From NCBI GenBank assembly GCA_014379405.1, contig JACMLU010000018.1, forward strand, positions 310,001 to 374,000: DNA of 64,000 bases. Direction: 5' to 3'. The position numbers and the translations under genes were made by a program. The notes beneath the pieces were generated by a model that did no database searches, was not told the DNA's origin, and worked only from the letters and a program-made list of their open reading frames with translations. The stretch's first letter is position 1. Each line of letters starts with the position of its first letter. Below are positions 35,146 to 44,902 of the stretch, piece after piece. The DNA comes from Flavobacterium sp. GTDB taxonomy: Bacteria > Bacteroidota > Bacteroidia > Flavobacteriales > Flavobacteriaceae.

Positions 35146-35829
35146 ATGTTTCAAACGCTAATCAATCTCTTTTTCCCTCCTGTTTGTGCTGGATGTCATT
35201 CGTTTTTGGTAACGAATGAAAATGTGATTTGCACGCTTTGCCGACACAATCTTCCACTAACGAATCATCATTTGAATCGGGATAACGAGGCTTTCAAAAA
35301 ATTTTACGGACGAATTCCTGTCGAACATACTTCGGCATTATTGTATTTTCATAAAAAAGGAATCGTTCAGGAATTAATTCACAACCTGAAATACAAAGGT
35401 CAAGAAGAAATTGGAACTGTTCTGGGCGAATGGTACGCCGATGATTTGAAAAACTCTACTATTCTACAATCTGTAAATGAAATAATCCCGGTGCCTTTAC
35501 ACAAAAGAAAGCTTAGAGAAAGAGGTTATAATCAAGTGACTAATTTTGGAACAACTCTTTCCGCTGGTTTGAAAATTCCTTATAATCCCAATTTATTGGT
35601 ACGAAATATTTATTCAAAAACCCAATCCAAGAAAGATTTACTGAATAGAAGCGAAGGAATCGATAGCATTTTTGATGTTGTTTTTTCCGAAAAAGACCAT
35701 AATAAACATTTTCTTCTCATTGACGATGTGCTCACGACTGGCTCTACTTTAGAAGCTTGTTCGCACGCTTTGTTGAAAATTCCTGGTGCAAAAATCAGTA
35801 TTGTTTGTATGGCGATGGCGCATTCTTAA
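35146..35829 (+). CDS. comF: ComF family phosphoribosyltransferase-like protein
   Basis: Homologue of ComF/GntX, linked to DNA uptake or processing in other bacteria. The N-terminal zinc-ribbon-like Cys pairs are CAGC (near residue 14) and CTLC (near residue 30). The PRTase domain shows EIIPVPLHKRKLRERGYNQ and the PRPP loop LLIDDVLTTGSTLE. 227 residues is normal. Likely natural-competence or DNA-repair related, but not demonstrated in this group. Confidence 0.9.
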   Translation: MFQTLINLFFPPVCAGCHSFLVTNENVICTLCRHNLPLTNHHLNRDNEAFKKFYGRIPVEHTSALLYFHKKGIVQELIHNLKYKGQEEIGTVLGEWYADDLKNSTILQSVNEIIPVPLHKRKLRERGYNQVTNFGTTLSAGLKIPYNPNLLVRNIYSKTQSKKDLLNRSEGIDSIFDVVFSEKDHNKHFLLIDDVLTTGSTLEACSHALLKIPGAKISIVCMAMAHS

Positions 35830-35925
35830 TTTATTATTTAGATTGAAGCTCCCAATAAAAATTTAAAACATTTCTTTTACAGCGAATATAATTGTTATTT
35901 TGTAACCTATAAATATTGATTCACT

Positions 35926-37584
35926 ATGTTGAAAAACAACTTTAAATATATTCTGTTCTTATTGATATTAACAATGGTAAGTTGTGCCAAAAGAGGCAAC
36001 ATCACTGGCGGTTTGAAAGACACATTGGCTCCTGTTTTGAATGTAAGCTTTCCTAAAAACTACAGCACCAATTTTAAAGCTAAAGAAATCAAATTGACAT
36101 TTGACGAATACATCAAGCTGAAAGACTTAAACAAGCAATTGATTATTTCACCACCAATGAAATATGAACCCTTGATAACACCTACAAATGTCAGCAAATA
36201 TATAAACATAAAAATACTGGATACACTTCAACCCAACACCACTTACAGTTTTAATTTTGGGCAAAGTATTGAGGACAATAATGAGGGAAATCCATACAAC
36301 CAGTTCAAATATGTGTTTTCGACGGGTGCATTTATCGATTCTTTGTCAATTGGTGGAACAGTGAAAGATGCCTATAATAAAGAGGTGGAGTCGTTTGTTT
36401 CCATTATGCTTTATGACGTTAACGACAAGTTTAAGGATTCGGTGGTTTATAATGAAGCCCCGAGGTACATTACTAATACTTTGGACAGTTTGAAAACTTT
36501 TAAACTGGAAAACTTAAAAGCAGGAAAGTATCTTTTGGTGGCGATGAAAGACTATGGTTCTAACAATAAATTTAATCCAAAAAAGGACAAAATCGGGTTT
36601 CACAAGGAGTTTATTACCATTCCGGGCGACACGACTTATGAGCTAAAAATATTTAAGGAAACTCCAGAATTCAAGGCTTCAAGACCTTATCAGGCATCTG
36701 GAAACAGATTAGTTCTTCCTTATGAAGGAAAATCAAAGGATTCGGAAATTATGCTCAAAAACGGAGAAAAAGTTTTGTCTACCATCATAACCAAATTTCC
36801 AAAAAAAGATTCCCTACAAGTATGGTACAAACCCTTGAAAGTTGATTCGTTGGCTATGGCCATAACCAAAGATAAATATAAAGGAAACTTTAAATTTAAA
36901 ATTAAAGCAAGTAAAAAAGACAGTTTGAATATTGTTGCAGTTCAATCGGGTTCCATAAATTTAAAAGAACGATTTGCTTTGACAAGCAATACTCCATTGG
37001 AAAAATTTGATGATTCGAAAATAAAACTAATTAATAAAGATTCAGTTGCTGTAGTTTTTAAAACCGAATATGACGAATTCAACCAACAGTTGTTTTTTGA
37101 TTTCAAAAAGGAACCTTTAGAAAGATATTCTTTTAAAATTATGCCTGGCGCAATGACCGATTATTTAGGACAATCCAACGACACCTTGGATTATAATTTA
37201 TCTACGAAAGATTTGATTGATTATGGTAATCTTAAAGTGAATTTGCAAAACGTAAAACAATTTCCAGTGATAATTGAATTGACTAATGAAAAAGGAGATG
37301 TTCTTGCCACGCAATATTCTGAAAACAGCACCAAAGTAGAATTTAGCTTAGTGGAACCTGCCCTATTTTGGCTTCGAGCCATTTATGACGACAACAAAAA
37401 TCAGGAATGGGACCCAGGGAATTACTTGGAAAAACGCCAAGCCGAAGAAGTGATTTATTTTTCGAAAGGAATCGATGTTCGTGCGAATTGGGATGTGGAA
37501 CAAGTTTTCGATTTAAGTATTCCCTACACTCCAGAACCCAAAATTAAAGAGGATAAAAAGAAGCCTGCTAAATCAGGATTTTAA
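35926..37584 (+). CDS. Ig-like domain (SbsA/Big_5) lipoprotein
   Basis: Surface or periplasmic lipoprotein of unknown role. Lipobox LILTMVSC with Cys near residue 20, followed by AKRGNITGGLKDTLAP. The first 110 residues form a Big_5-type Ig domain (LNVSFPKNYSTNF...IKLTFDEYIKL), followed by several beta-rich segments and a C-terminal EWDPGNYLEKRQAEEVIYF motif. 552 residues; homologues are common in Flavobacteriia. The 3' end overlaps the convergent amidase gene by 12 nt. Confidence 0.82.
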   Translation: MLKNNFKYILFLLILTMVSCAKRGNITGGLKDTLAPVLNVSFPKNYSTNFKAKEIKLTFDEYIKLKDLNKQLIISPPMKYEPLITPTNVSKYINIKILDTLQPNTTYSFNFGQSIEDNNEGNPYNQFKYVFSTGAFIDSLSIGGTVKDAYNKEVESFVSIMLYDVNDKFKDSVVYNEAPRYITNTLDSLKTFKLENLKAGKYLLVAMKDYGSNNKFNPKKDKIGFHKEFITIPGDTTYELKIFKETPEFKASRPYQASGNRLVLPYEGKSKDSEIMLKNGEKVLSTIITKFPKKDSLQVWYKPLKVDSLAMAITKDKYKGNFKFKIKASKKDSLNIVAVQSGSINLKERFALTSNTPLEKFDDSKIKLINKDSVAVVFKTEYDEFNQQLFFDFKKEPLERYSFKIMPGAMTDYLGQSNDTLDYNLSTKDLIDYGNLKVNLQNVKQFPVIIELTNEKGDVLATQYSENSTKVEFSLVEPALFWLRAIYDDNKNQEWDPGNYLEKRQAEEVIYFSKGIDVRANWDVEQVFDLSIPYTPEPKIKEDKKKPAKSGF

Positions 37585-38340
37585 TTCAAAAGAATCTCTA
37601 TCGTTGAGAAATCCCAGTTTTTTTCTGGCTTCGACTAATTTTTCCTTGTTTAATTCCACGACGAAAACACCTTCGGTTTCTTTTGGTTCCAGGATATAAT
37701 TTCCCATAAAATCAATTACTTGCGAATGCCCATCGTATTCGAAATTGTTGTTATCAAAACCTGTTCTGTTCACGCCAATGGTATAACACATATTTTCGAC
37801 GGAACGTGCTTTGAGTAAAATATCCCAGGCTTGAATTCTTGATTTTGGCCAATTGGCAACGAAAATTAACAAATCATACTCTTCTACATTTCGAGCAAAA
37901 ACTGGAAAACGTAAATCGTAACATACTAGCGGACAAATCTTCCAACCCAGATACTCCACAATCAATTTTTCTTCGCCTGAAGTATAAATTTTGTCTTCGC
38001 CAGCCAAGGTAAACAAATGTCTTTTATCGTAAAATTGGATTTCTCCTGACGGAAAAACAAACATCAATCTGTTATAGAAATTGTTGTTTTCCTTGATTAT
38101 TAAACTGCCTGTAATCGCACTGTTCTTGGCTTTCGCCAAAGATTGCATCCACAAAACAGTTTCGCCTTCCATTGTTTCAAAAACAGCTTCAGGATTCATC
38201 GTAAAACCCGTTGAGAACATTTCGGAAAGTACTATCAAATCTACTTTATCAGAAATAGTATTGATTTTTTCTTCGAAATTATTTCGGTTTGCGGTTGGGT
38301 TTTCCCAGATTAAAGAAGATTGGATTAAGGCGATTTTCAT
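37573..38340 (-). CDS. Nitrilase-family amidohydrolase (omega-amidase/YafV-like)
   Basis: Carbon-nitrogen hydrolase with the catalytic triad E40 (LSEMFSTGF), K106 (YDKRHLF) and C140 (CPLVCYDLRFP). It best fits the YafV/omega-amidase branch that hydrolyses alpha-keto-glutaramate or similar. 255 residues, complete. Monocistronic. Confidence 0.88.
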   Translation of the reverse strand: MKIALIQSSLIWENPTANRNNFEEKINTISDKVDLIVLSEMFSTGFTMNPEAVFETMEGETVLWMQSLAKAKNSAITGSLIIKENNNFYNRLMFVFPSGEIQFYDKRHLFTLAGEDKIYTSGEEKLIVEYLGWKICPLVCYDLRFPVFARNVEEYDLLIFVANWPKSRIQAWDILLKARSVENMCYTIGVNRTGFDNNNFEYDGHSQVIDFMGNYILEPKETEGVFVVELNKEKLVEARKKLGFLNDRDSFELKS

Positions 38341-38372
38341 AGTATAAAATTACAGAATTTTATCAAACAAAA

Positions 38373-38396
38373 AACGTCCCGATTTCTCGAGACGTT
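38373..38396 (-). terminator. Terminator after sdhB
   Basis: Stem AACGTCTCGA/TCGGGACGTT (with one G-U) and a GAAA-type loop on the reverse strand, flanked by an A run that reads as U. Confidence 0.8.
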
Positions 38397-38420
38397 TTCG
38401 ATATAAACTATTTTGAATTA

Positions 38421-39182
38421 CTATTTCAAACTGGCAGATAAAAATTCTCTGTTCATACGAGCGATGTTTTCCAAAGAAATTCCTTTAGGACATTCGATTT
38501 CGCAAGCTCCAGTATTGGTACAGTTACCAAAACCTTCTTCATCCATTTGACGAACCATATTCAATACACGGTCTGTAGCTTCAATTCTTCCTTGTGGCAA
38601 CAACGCATATTGAGATACTTTTGCTCCAACGAACAACATGGCTGAACCGTTTTTACAAGTAGCCACACAAGCACCACAACCAATACAAGCAGCTGCTTCA
38701 AAAGCTTTGTCCGCATCTTGTTTGTTAATTGGAGTTGCATTCGCATCGATAGTGTTTCCAGAAGTATTCACAGAAACGAAACCTCCCGCTTGTTGAATTC
38801 TATCGAAAGAAGTTCTGTCTACAATCAAATCTTTAATTACAGGGAAAGCTGCAGAACGCCAAGGCTCGATAACGATTGTATCTCCATCGTTGAACATTCT
38901 CATGTGTAACTGACAAGTAGTGATTCCAGTATCTGGTCCGTGTGCACGTCCATTGATATACAAAGAACACATTCCGCAGATTCCTTCACGACAGTCGTGG
39001 TCAAAGGCGATTGGTTCTTTTCTTTCGTTTACTAATTGTTCATTCAATTGGTCTAACATTTCCAAAAATGAACTAGCCGTAGAGACATCGTTCAATTTGT
39101 ATGTTTCCATTTTTCCTTTTGCTTTGGAGTTTTTCTGACGCCAAATTTGAAGGCTTATATTGATATTTTTTGCTGCACTCAT
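38421..39182 (-). CDS. sdhB: Succinate dehydrogenase/fumarate reductase iron-sulfur subunit
   Basis: Carries electrons from FAD to quinone through three Fe-S clusters. The 2Fe-2S motif is CREGICGMC...CQLHM (about residues 64-90), the 4Fe-4S motif is [11 protein letters not shown] (about 165-175) and the last group is [14 protein letters not shown]. 253 residues. Last gene of sdhCAB, 7 nt after sdhA. Gene order and the single anchor fit the Bacteroidetes type B enzyme. Confidence 0.95.
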   Translation of the reverse strand: MSAAKNINISLQIWRQKNSKAKGKMETYKLNDVSTASSFLEMLDQLNEQLVNERKEPIAFDHDCREGICGMCSLYINGRAHGPDTGITTCQLHMRMFNDGDTIVIEPWRSAAFPVIKDLIVDRTSFDRIQQAGGFVSVNTSGNTIDANATPINKQDADKAFEAAACIGCGACVATCKNGSAMLFVGAKVSQYALLPQGRIEATDRVLNMVRQMDEEGFGNCTNTGACEIECPKGISLENIARMNREFLSASLK

Positions 39183-39189
39183 AATTTTT

Positions 39190-41199
39190 TTATTTGTAAT
39201 TTCTTGCGGCTATTTTAATAAACTCGTATTTCAATTCCTCTTTGTGAAGTTCCGATTTTGTAACATCGTATCCTTTGTTTTCCCAAGCTCCTACAAACGA
39301 GAAGTTTTCATCATCACGAAGCGTTTCCCCTTCGGAATCTTGATACTCTTCACGGAAGTGACCTCCACAAGATTCTTTACGTTGCAAAGCATCCATAGCC
39401 ATTAATTGTCCTAATTCGATAAAATCGGCAACACGAAGTGCTTTTTCCAATTCAGGATTCAATTCGTCTGAACTTCCAGGAACATAAACTTCTTTGTAGA
39501 ATTCTTCTTTTAAAGCAGCAATTTCAGAAATGGCTTCAGTTAAACCTTTCTCATTACGCCCCATCCCCACTTTGTTCCACATAATATGCCCTAAAAGTTT
39601 GTGGAAGTGATCCACGGTTTTAGTTCCATTATTAGACAAAAATTTATCGATAGAATCTTTTACGTTTTTCTCAGCTGCAACGAATTCTGGCAAATCAGTA
39701 GAGATTTTTCCAGTACGAATATCACCTGACAAGTAATCAGAAACGGTGTAAGGTAATACGAAATATCCGTCAGCCAGACCTTGCATCAAAGCCGAAGCTC
39801 CTAAACGGTTCGCTCCGTGGTCAGAGAAGTTAGCTTCTCCTGCAACGAAACAACCTGGAATAGTAGATTGTAAGTTATAATCAACCCAAACTCCACCCAT
39901 AGTATAGTGAACTGCAGGGTAAATTTTCATTGGAGTTTCATAAGGATTCTCGTCCGTGATTTTTTGGTACATAGTAAACAAGTTACCATATTTTTCCTCT
40001 AACCATTTTTTACCTAATGTAAGAATTTCTTCTTGAGAAGGATTGTGATTTCCTTTAGCGTAAGCTGTTTGTCTTCCTTTAGATTGAACCTCTGTAGCAA
40101 AATCTAAATAAACTCCTTCGTTAGTATCATTAGCCTCAATTCCGTGACCTGCATCACAAACCTCTTTTCCTGCTCTTGAAGCAACATCACGAGGAACTAA
40201 ATTTCCAAATGCCGGATATTTTCTTTCTAAATAATAATCTCTATCTCCTTCAGCAATTTGTGTTGGTTTCATTTTACCTGCACGAATCGCTTCTGCATCT
40301 TCTTTTTTCTTAGGAACCCAAATACGACCAGAGTTTCTTAACGACTCAGACATCAATGTCAATTTAGATTGATTGGTTCCATGAACTGGAATACAAGTTG
40401 GGTGAATTTGTACGTAACAAGGATTAGCGAACAAAGCACCTTGTTTGTGAATTTTCCAGCCAGCAGTTACGTTTGAACCCATTGCATTTGTAGAAAGGAA
40501 ATAAACGTTTCCGTATCCTCCTGTTGCAATAATTACTGCGTGAGCTGAATGTCTTTCTAATTCGCCAGTAATCAAGTTACGAGCAATGATTCCACGCGCT
40601 TTTCCGTCTACTTTTACCAATTCCAACATTTCGTGACGGTTGTACATATCCACTTTTCCCAATCCGATTTGTCTTGACAAAGAAGAATAAGCTCCTAATA
40701 ACAATTGTTGACCTGTTTGTCCAGCAGCATAAAAAGTACGTTGTACTTGTGTACCACCAAAAGAACGGTTGTCCAACATTCCACCGTAATCACGAGCAAA
40801 AGGAACTCCCTGAGCCACACATTGATCGATGATGTTTCCAGAGACTTCTGCTAAACGGTGAACGTTTGCTTCACGCGCTCTATAATCTCCACCTTTGATG
40901 GTGTCATAAAACAAACGGAAAGTACTATCACCATCGTTTTGATAATTTTTTGCAGCGTTGATACCTCCTTGTGCAGCAATTGAGTGCGCACGACGTGGAG
41001 AATCTTGATAACAAAATGCTTTTACGTTGTAACCCATTTCGGCAAAAGATGCCGCTGCCGAAGCACCTGCTAATCCAGTTCCTACAACGATAATATCTAT
41101 TTTTGGTCGGTTGTTTGGAGCAACTAACCTTAAGTGATCTTTATAATCAGTCCATTTTTGTGAAATGTGACCTTCTGGTATTTTAGAATCTAGTTTCAT
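39190..41199 (-). CDS. sdhA: Succinate dehydrogenase/fumarate reductase flavoprotein subunit
   Basis: Oxidises succinate to fumarate with covalently bound FAD. The FAD-binding start is [21 protein letters not shown], and the flavin-attachment His lies in [18 protein letters not shown]. Substrate-site segments ([42 protein letters not shown]) are all present. 669 residues, typical of the type B long form. Confidence 0.96.
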   Translation of the reverse strand: MKLDSKIPEGHISQKWTDYKDHLRLVAPNNRPKIDIIVVGTGLAGASAAASFAEMGYNVKAFCYQDSPRRAHSIAAQGGINAAKNYQNDGDSTFRLFYDTIKGGDYRAREANVHRLAEVSGNIIDQCVAQGVPFARDYGGMLDNRSFGGTQVQRTFYAAGQTGQQLLLGAYSSLSRQIGLGKVDMYNRHEMLELVKVDGKARGIIARNLITGELERHSAHAVIIATGGYGNVYFLSTNAMGSNVTAGWKIHKQGALFANPCYVQIHPTCIPVHGTNQSKLTLMSESLRNSGRIWVPKKKEDAEAIRAGKMKPTQIAEGDRDYYLERKYPAFGNLVPRDVASRAGKEVCDAGHGIEANDTNEGVYLDFATEVQSKGRQTAYAKGNHNPSQEEILTLGKKWLEEKYGNLFTMYQKITDENPYETPMKIYPAVHYTMGGVWVDYNLQSTIPGCFVAGEANFSDHGANRLGASALMQGLADGYFVLPYTVSDYLSGDIRTGKISTDLPEFVAAEKNVKDSIDKFLSNNGTKTVDHFHKLLGHIMWNKVGMGRNEKGLTEAISEIAALKEEFYKEVYVPGSSDELNPELEKALRVADFIELGQLMAMDALQRKESCGGHFREEYQDSEGETLRDDENFSFVGAWENKGYDVTKSELHKEELKYEFIKIAARNYK

Positions 41200-41301
41200 A
41201 AGTTGATCTTTATTTTTTTTAATCGGTCTTATGTAATTCGCATAAATAATTTGGTTTTAGAAACACAAATTGGATAATGCTCATTTCATTATAGATTGAT
41301 A

Positions 41302-41967
41302 TTAATTATTAAAATGATGAAATAGTGCAATAAAAATAAATCCAAAAGGAACTATAATTGCAAATGCATAACATATTGTATGCAATGATTTTCCTATTTT
41401 GTTATCGAATCCTATTGATTGTAATGAGGATGTGAAACCGTGCCAAAGGTGCAATGCCAATAATACGAAAGCAATACTGTACAATCCTGTACGAACTGGA
41501 CTTTCAAATTTAGCCACCAATTCGCCATAATATCTTGTTTCTTCGATAGCATTTCCTTCCACATACTTGTAAACCATTTCGTGAAACCAGAAATCATACA
41601 TATGCAATCCTAAAAATGCCAACACCACCAAACCAGAAATAATCATGTTTCTTGATGCCCAAGTTGAGTTTGCCCCACCATCAAATTTTACATAAGCAAT
41701 AGGCCTTGCGCTTTTGTTTTTTAACTCCAATACGAAGCCCATAATGAAATGGAAAACAACTCCTGCAACTAAAACGGGCTGCATAACAAACTGGATTAAA
41801 GGATTATACCCCATAAAGTGAGACATTTCATTGAAAGCATCTGCACTAAAAACGGAAACCAAATTAATAAAAAAGTGCAATGCTAGAAACGAAATCAAGA
41901 AAATTCCAGAAAGCGCCATAGCCACTTTTTTTGCTATTGACGACTTCAACAACGTAGATTTTGCCAT
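41302..41967 (-). CDS. sdhC: Succinate dehydrogenase cytochrome b subunit
   Basis: Membrane anchor that binds heme and quinone. Five transmembrane helices (about residues 13-35, 56-78, 105-125, 158-178 and 195-217) with histidines in LALHFFINLVS, VFHFIMGF, LGLHMYDFWFH and LALHLWHGF suitable for two b hemes. 221 residues, cyt b558 family. First gene of sdhCAB with its promoter box 34 nt upstream. Confidence 0.93.
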   Translation of the reverse strand: MAKSTLLKSSIAKKVAMALSGIFLISFLALHFFINLVSVFSADAFNEMSHFMGYNPLIQFVMQPVLVAGVVFHFIMGFVLELKNKSARPIAYVKFDGGANSTWASRNMIISGLVVLAFLGLHMYDFWFHEMVYKYVEGNAIEETRYYGELVAKFESPVRTGLYSIAFVLLALHLWHGFTSSLQSIGFDNKIGKSLHTICYAFAIIVPFGFIFIALFHHFNN

Positions 41968-42001
41968 AAGTTTTGAAAATAAATTATTTATAAAAGTTGC
42001 A

Positions 42002-42009
42002 CAAAAGTA
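42002..42009 (-). promoter_or_regulatory. -7 promoter box of sdhCAB
   Basis: TACTTTTG on the reverse strand, 34 nt before the sdhC ATG; a TTG element lies about 18 nt further upstream. Confidence 0.6.
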
Positions 42010-42127
42010 AAGAAAATAGCAAGGAACAACAACCTTTTTGACTCTATTTATAATAAGTCTAAAGTTCGCTATTTAACAAGCAATTCTGTTCTAAACTAAA
42101 CCTAAACTTTGCCATATCCCCACAAAT

Positions 42128-42165
42128 AAATACGTATTTTTAATGTTTTTACGTATTAATACGTA
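42128..42165. promoter_or_regulatory. Triple TACGTA palindrome cluster (candidate operator)
   Basis: AAATACGTATTT (42128-42139) and the perfect 16-bp palindrome TACGTATTAATACGTA (42150-42165) give three TACGTA motifs with 19- and 10-bp spacing. It lies between the sdh and pepP promoters, where a dimeric regulator could bind. Confidence 0.5.
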
Positions 42166-42283
42166 TTTTTTGAGATTTACATATTTCATAAAGTAATAAA
42201 AAACACTTTTATCAACTTGAAAAAGATTTATTAAACAAAGAAAAATTAAAATGTTATTTTTCCATTTTTGTTTCCAAAGTTTC

Positions 42284-42291
42284 TACTTTTG
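42284..42291 (+). promoter_or_regulatory. -7 promoter box of the aminopeptidase P gene
   Basis: TACTTTTG, 29 nt before the ATG at 42321. Confidence 0.6.
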
Positions 42292-42320
42292 AATATTCAA
42301 CGCAGAAAATATCAAATACT

Positions 42321-43610
42321 ATGAAATACCATCAAATTGACCAACAACTATTCATAAAAAATCGCGCCAAATTCACGACTCAAATGAAGCCAAAAAGTGT
42401 GGCTATTTTTAATTCCAATGATATATACCCGGTTTCTGCTGACAGTACTTTGCCATTTGCACAACACCGCGATATTTTCTATTTGTCTGGCGTTGATCAA
42501 GAAGAAAGCATCTTGTTGCTTTTCCCCGATGCACCTTATGAAAACCAAAGAGAAATGTTGTTTTTGAAAGAAACCAGCGAACACATTGCGATTTGGGAAG
42601 GCGAAAAACTAACCAAAGACAGAGCTTTTGAAGTTTCGGGAATCAAAACCGTGCATTGGTTACAAGATTTCGAGAAAGTTTTGTTCGAATTAATGACCTA
42701 TTCCGACACGATTTACATCAACACCAACGAACATTATCGTGCCACAGTAGAAACCGAAACCCGCGAAGCCCGTTTTGTAAAATGGTGGAAAGAAAAATAT
42801 CCCGCACATCAGGTTGCAAAAAGCAATCCTATTTTGCAAAGATTGCGCTCCGTTAAAGAAACCGAAGAATTGGATTTAATCCAAAATGCCTGTAACATCA
42901 CCGAAAAAGGTTTTAAAAGATTGCTTCCGTTTGTAAAACCCAACATAATGGAATACGAAATCGAAGCTGAATTGATTCACGAATTCATCCGAAATCGTTC
43001 CAAAGGTTTTGCCTATACTCCAATCATTGCTTCTGGAAATAATGCCAATGTTTTGCATTATATCGAAAACAACCAACAATGCAAAGCAGGCGATTTGATT
43101 TTATTGGACGTTGCTGCCGAATACGCCAATTATTCGAGCGATTTAACTCGAACGATTCCAGTTTCTGGTCGTTATAACGAAAGACAAAAAGCAGTTTACA
43201 ATGCCGTTCTTCGAGTGAAAAATGAAGCGACCAAAATGCTGACTCCAGGAACTCTTTGGAAACAATACCATATTGAAGTGGGTAAATTAATGACTTCGGA
43301 ATTGCTTGGTTTGGGACTTTTGGACAAAGCCGACGTACAAAACGAAAACCCAGATTGGCCAGCTTACAAAAAATATTTTATGCACGGAACTTCACACCAT
43401 ATGGGATTAGATACCCACGATTACGGAAAACTAACCGAACCAATGCAAGCCAATATGGTTTTCACCGTAGAACCCGGAATCTACATTCCTGCCGAAGGTT
43501 TCGGAATTCGATTGGAAGATAATGTGGTTGTTCAGGAAACTGGCGAACCTTTCAACTTAATGCGAAACATCCCGATTGAAATTGAGGAGATTGAAACGCT
43601 TATGAATTAA
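42321..43610 (+). CDS. pepP: Xaa-Pro aminopeptidase (aminopeptidase P)
   Basis: Removes an N-terminal residue preceding proline; pita-bread metallopeptidase M24B. The N-terminal AMP_N domain starts at about residue 3. Metal ligands are visible in LLDVAAEYANYSSDLTRTIP (two Asp), GTSHHMGLDTHD (His), FTVEPGIYIP (Glu) and IRLEDNVVV (Glu). 429 residues is standard. Followed by a terminator. Confidence 0.93.
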   Translation: MKYHQIDQQLFIKNRAKFTTQMKPKSVAIFNSNDIYPVSADSTLPFAQHRDIFYLSGVDQEESILLLFPDAPYENQREMLFLKETSEHIAIWEGEKLTKDRAFEVSGIKTVHWLQDFEKVLFELMTYSDTIYINTNEHYRATVETETREARFVKWWKEKYPAHQVAKSNPILQRLRSVKETEELDLIQNACNITEKGFKRLLPFVKPNIMEYEIEAELIHEFIRNRSKGFAYTPIIASGNNANVLHYIENNQQCKAGDLILLDVAAEYANYSSDLTRTIPVSGRYNERQKAVYNAVLRVKNEATKMLTPGTLWKQYHIEVGKLMTSELLGLGLLDKADVQNENPDWPAYKKYFMHGTSHHMGLDTHDYGKLTEPMQANMVFTVEPGIYIPAEGFGIRLEDNVVVQETGEPFNLMRNIPIEIEEIETLMN

Positions 43611-43634
43611 TTATTGATATAAGAGTTTAGATTT

Positions 43635-43667
43635 AAAACGGTTTACAGCAATGTGAACCGTTTTTTT
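43635..43667 (+). terminator. Terminator after pepP
   Basis: Stem AAAACGGTT/AACCGTTTT followed by a T run. Confidence 0.8.
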
Positions 43668-43755
43668 ATTCCTTTTAACTGTTTAAACAGCTTGTAAGTA
43701 ATTAGAAAAAATATTGTCGCAATATTAAAATAGATAACAATTATTAAAAAGAGTT

Positions 43756-43838
43756 TTGCCACAGATTTGAAGGATTAAAAAGATTTTTTAAGCTACGAAC
43801 GAATTAATCTGTGCTAATTTGTGAAATCTGTGGCAAAT
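43756..43838. repeat. 83-bp inverted repeat with 14-bp perfect arms
   Basis: TTTGCCACAGATTT (43756-43769) pairs with AAATCTGTGGCAAA (43825-43838). Inside are partial copies of the arm (AATCTGTGCTAATTTGTG). It has the look of a dispersed MITE-like intergenic repeat. Only one copy is in the window. Confidence 0.7.
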
Positions 43839-43967
43839 AAATTTAGAGCTTCATTAAAATACGATGTTAAATTTTAGCCATTACATAGTTGATTTTAAAA
43901 TTCAAAAAAAAATGTAACATATCCACTCCTTTTAAGACCTATCTTTTAAATTTAAAAAAGGAAACAA

Positions 43968-44768
43968 ATGAAAGCACACGAAATAGATTTCCAAATTTTC
44001 GGAGAAGAAATGCAATATGTTGAAATCGAATTAGACCCACAAGAAATCGTCATTGCCGAAGCAGGTAGCTTTATGATGATGGACAATAATATCCAAATGC
44101 AAACCATTTTTGGCGATGGTTCCCAACAACAAACCGGGATTTTCGATAAACTTCTCAGTGCAGGAAAACGTGTCCTTACTGGCGAAAGCTTGTTTATGAC
44201 CGCATTTATCAATCAAAATAATTATAAAAGCAAGGTTTCGTTTGCTTCGCCTTATCCTGGAAAAATACTTCCCATTGATTTGACACAATTTCAAGGGAAA
44301 TTCATCTGTCAAAAAAGCTCCTTTTTGTGTGCGGCCAAAGGCGTATCAGTGGGAATCGAATTTTCTAAAAAATTAGGTCGTGGTTTCTTTGGAGGAGAAG
44401 GTTTCATTATGCAAAAAATCGAAGGAGACGGAATGGCATTTGTACATTCAGGAGGAACTTTGGCAAAAAAAGAACTTAGAGAAGGCGAAATTCTAAAAGT
44501 AGATACAGGTTGCCTCGTTGGATTCACTAAGGATGTCGATTATGATATTGAATTTATTGGTGGAATAAAAAATTCCCTTTTTGGTGGTGAAGGTTTATTC
44601 TATGCAACGCTTCGCGGCCCTGGAACTGTTTATATTCAATCATTGCCTTTCAGTCGTCTTGCCGATCGAATTATTGCTTCAGCACCTAGAGCAGGAGGGA
44701 ATAGTCGTGACGAAGGCAGCTTGCTCGGCGGGTTAGGTAATTTATTGGACGGGGATAATAAATTTTAG
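43968..44768 (+). CDS. AIM24/TIGR00266 family protein
   Basis: Protein of unknown function. The double-psi/jelly-roll-like family is recognised from MKAHEIDFQIFGEEMQYVEIELDPQE, the GSFMMMDNNIQMQT segment, GRGFFGGEGFIMQKIEGDG, VDTGCLVGF and GGIKNSLFGGEGLFYATLRGPG. 266 residues. A C-terminal Gly-rich tail follows. Homologues act in mitochondrial membrane organisation in yeast; the bacterial role is unknown. Confidence 0.88.
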   Translation: MKAHEIDFQIFGEEMQYVEIELDPQEIVIAEAGSFMMMDNNIQMQTIFGDGSQQQTGIFDKLLSAGKRVLTGESLFMTAFINQNNYKSKVSFASPYPGKILPIDLTQFQGKFICQKSSFLCAAKGVSVGIEFSKKLGRGFFGGEGFIMQKIEGDGMAFVHSGGTLAKKELREGEILKVDTGCLVGFTKDVDYDIEFIGGIKNSLFGGEGLFYATLRGPGTVYIQSLPFSRLADRIIASAPRAGGNSRDEGSLLGGLGNLLDGDNKF

Positions 44769-44790
44769 TCCTGATTTCAAATTTCACTTT

Positions 44791-44858
44791 GTCATTTCGA
44801 CAAAGGAGAAATCTCATTAGTTGCTCTCGTTATGTGATTTCTCCGTCGTCGAAATGAC
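44791..44858. repeat. Palindromic repeat, GTCATT family, copy 2
   Basis: Left arm 44791-44813 (GTCATTTCGAC...), 22-nt loop 44814-44835, right arm 44836-44858. The reverse complement of the loop matches the loop of the 9120-9190 copy at about 19 of 22 positions, so this copy is in the opposite orientation. Confidence 0.85.
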
Positions 44859-44867
44859 AAAATAACT

Positions 44868-44896
44868 ACGGTTTGCAGGGATGTAAGCCGTTTTTT
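44868..44896 (+). terminator. Terminator after the AIM24-like gene
   Basis: Stem ACGGTTTGCA/TGTAAGCCGT followed by a T run. Confidence 0.7.
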
Positions 44897-44902
44897 ATTT
44901 AT

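Larger units (their letters stand above)
41968..42320. other. Divergent regulatory region of sdhCAB and pepP
   Basis: 353 nt containing the sdh promoter box, the triple TACGTA palindromic cluster and the pepP promoter box. No coding potential seen. Confidence 0.6.
43611..43967. other. Intergenic stretch after pepP
   Basis: 357 nt holding the pepP terminator and the long TTTGCCACAGATTT inverted repeat. No coding potential or clear promoter box seen. Confidence 0.6.
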
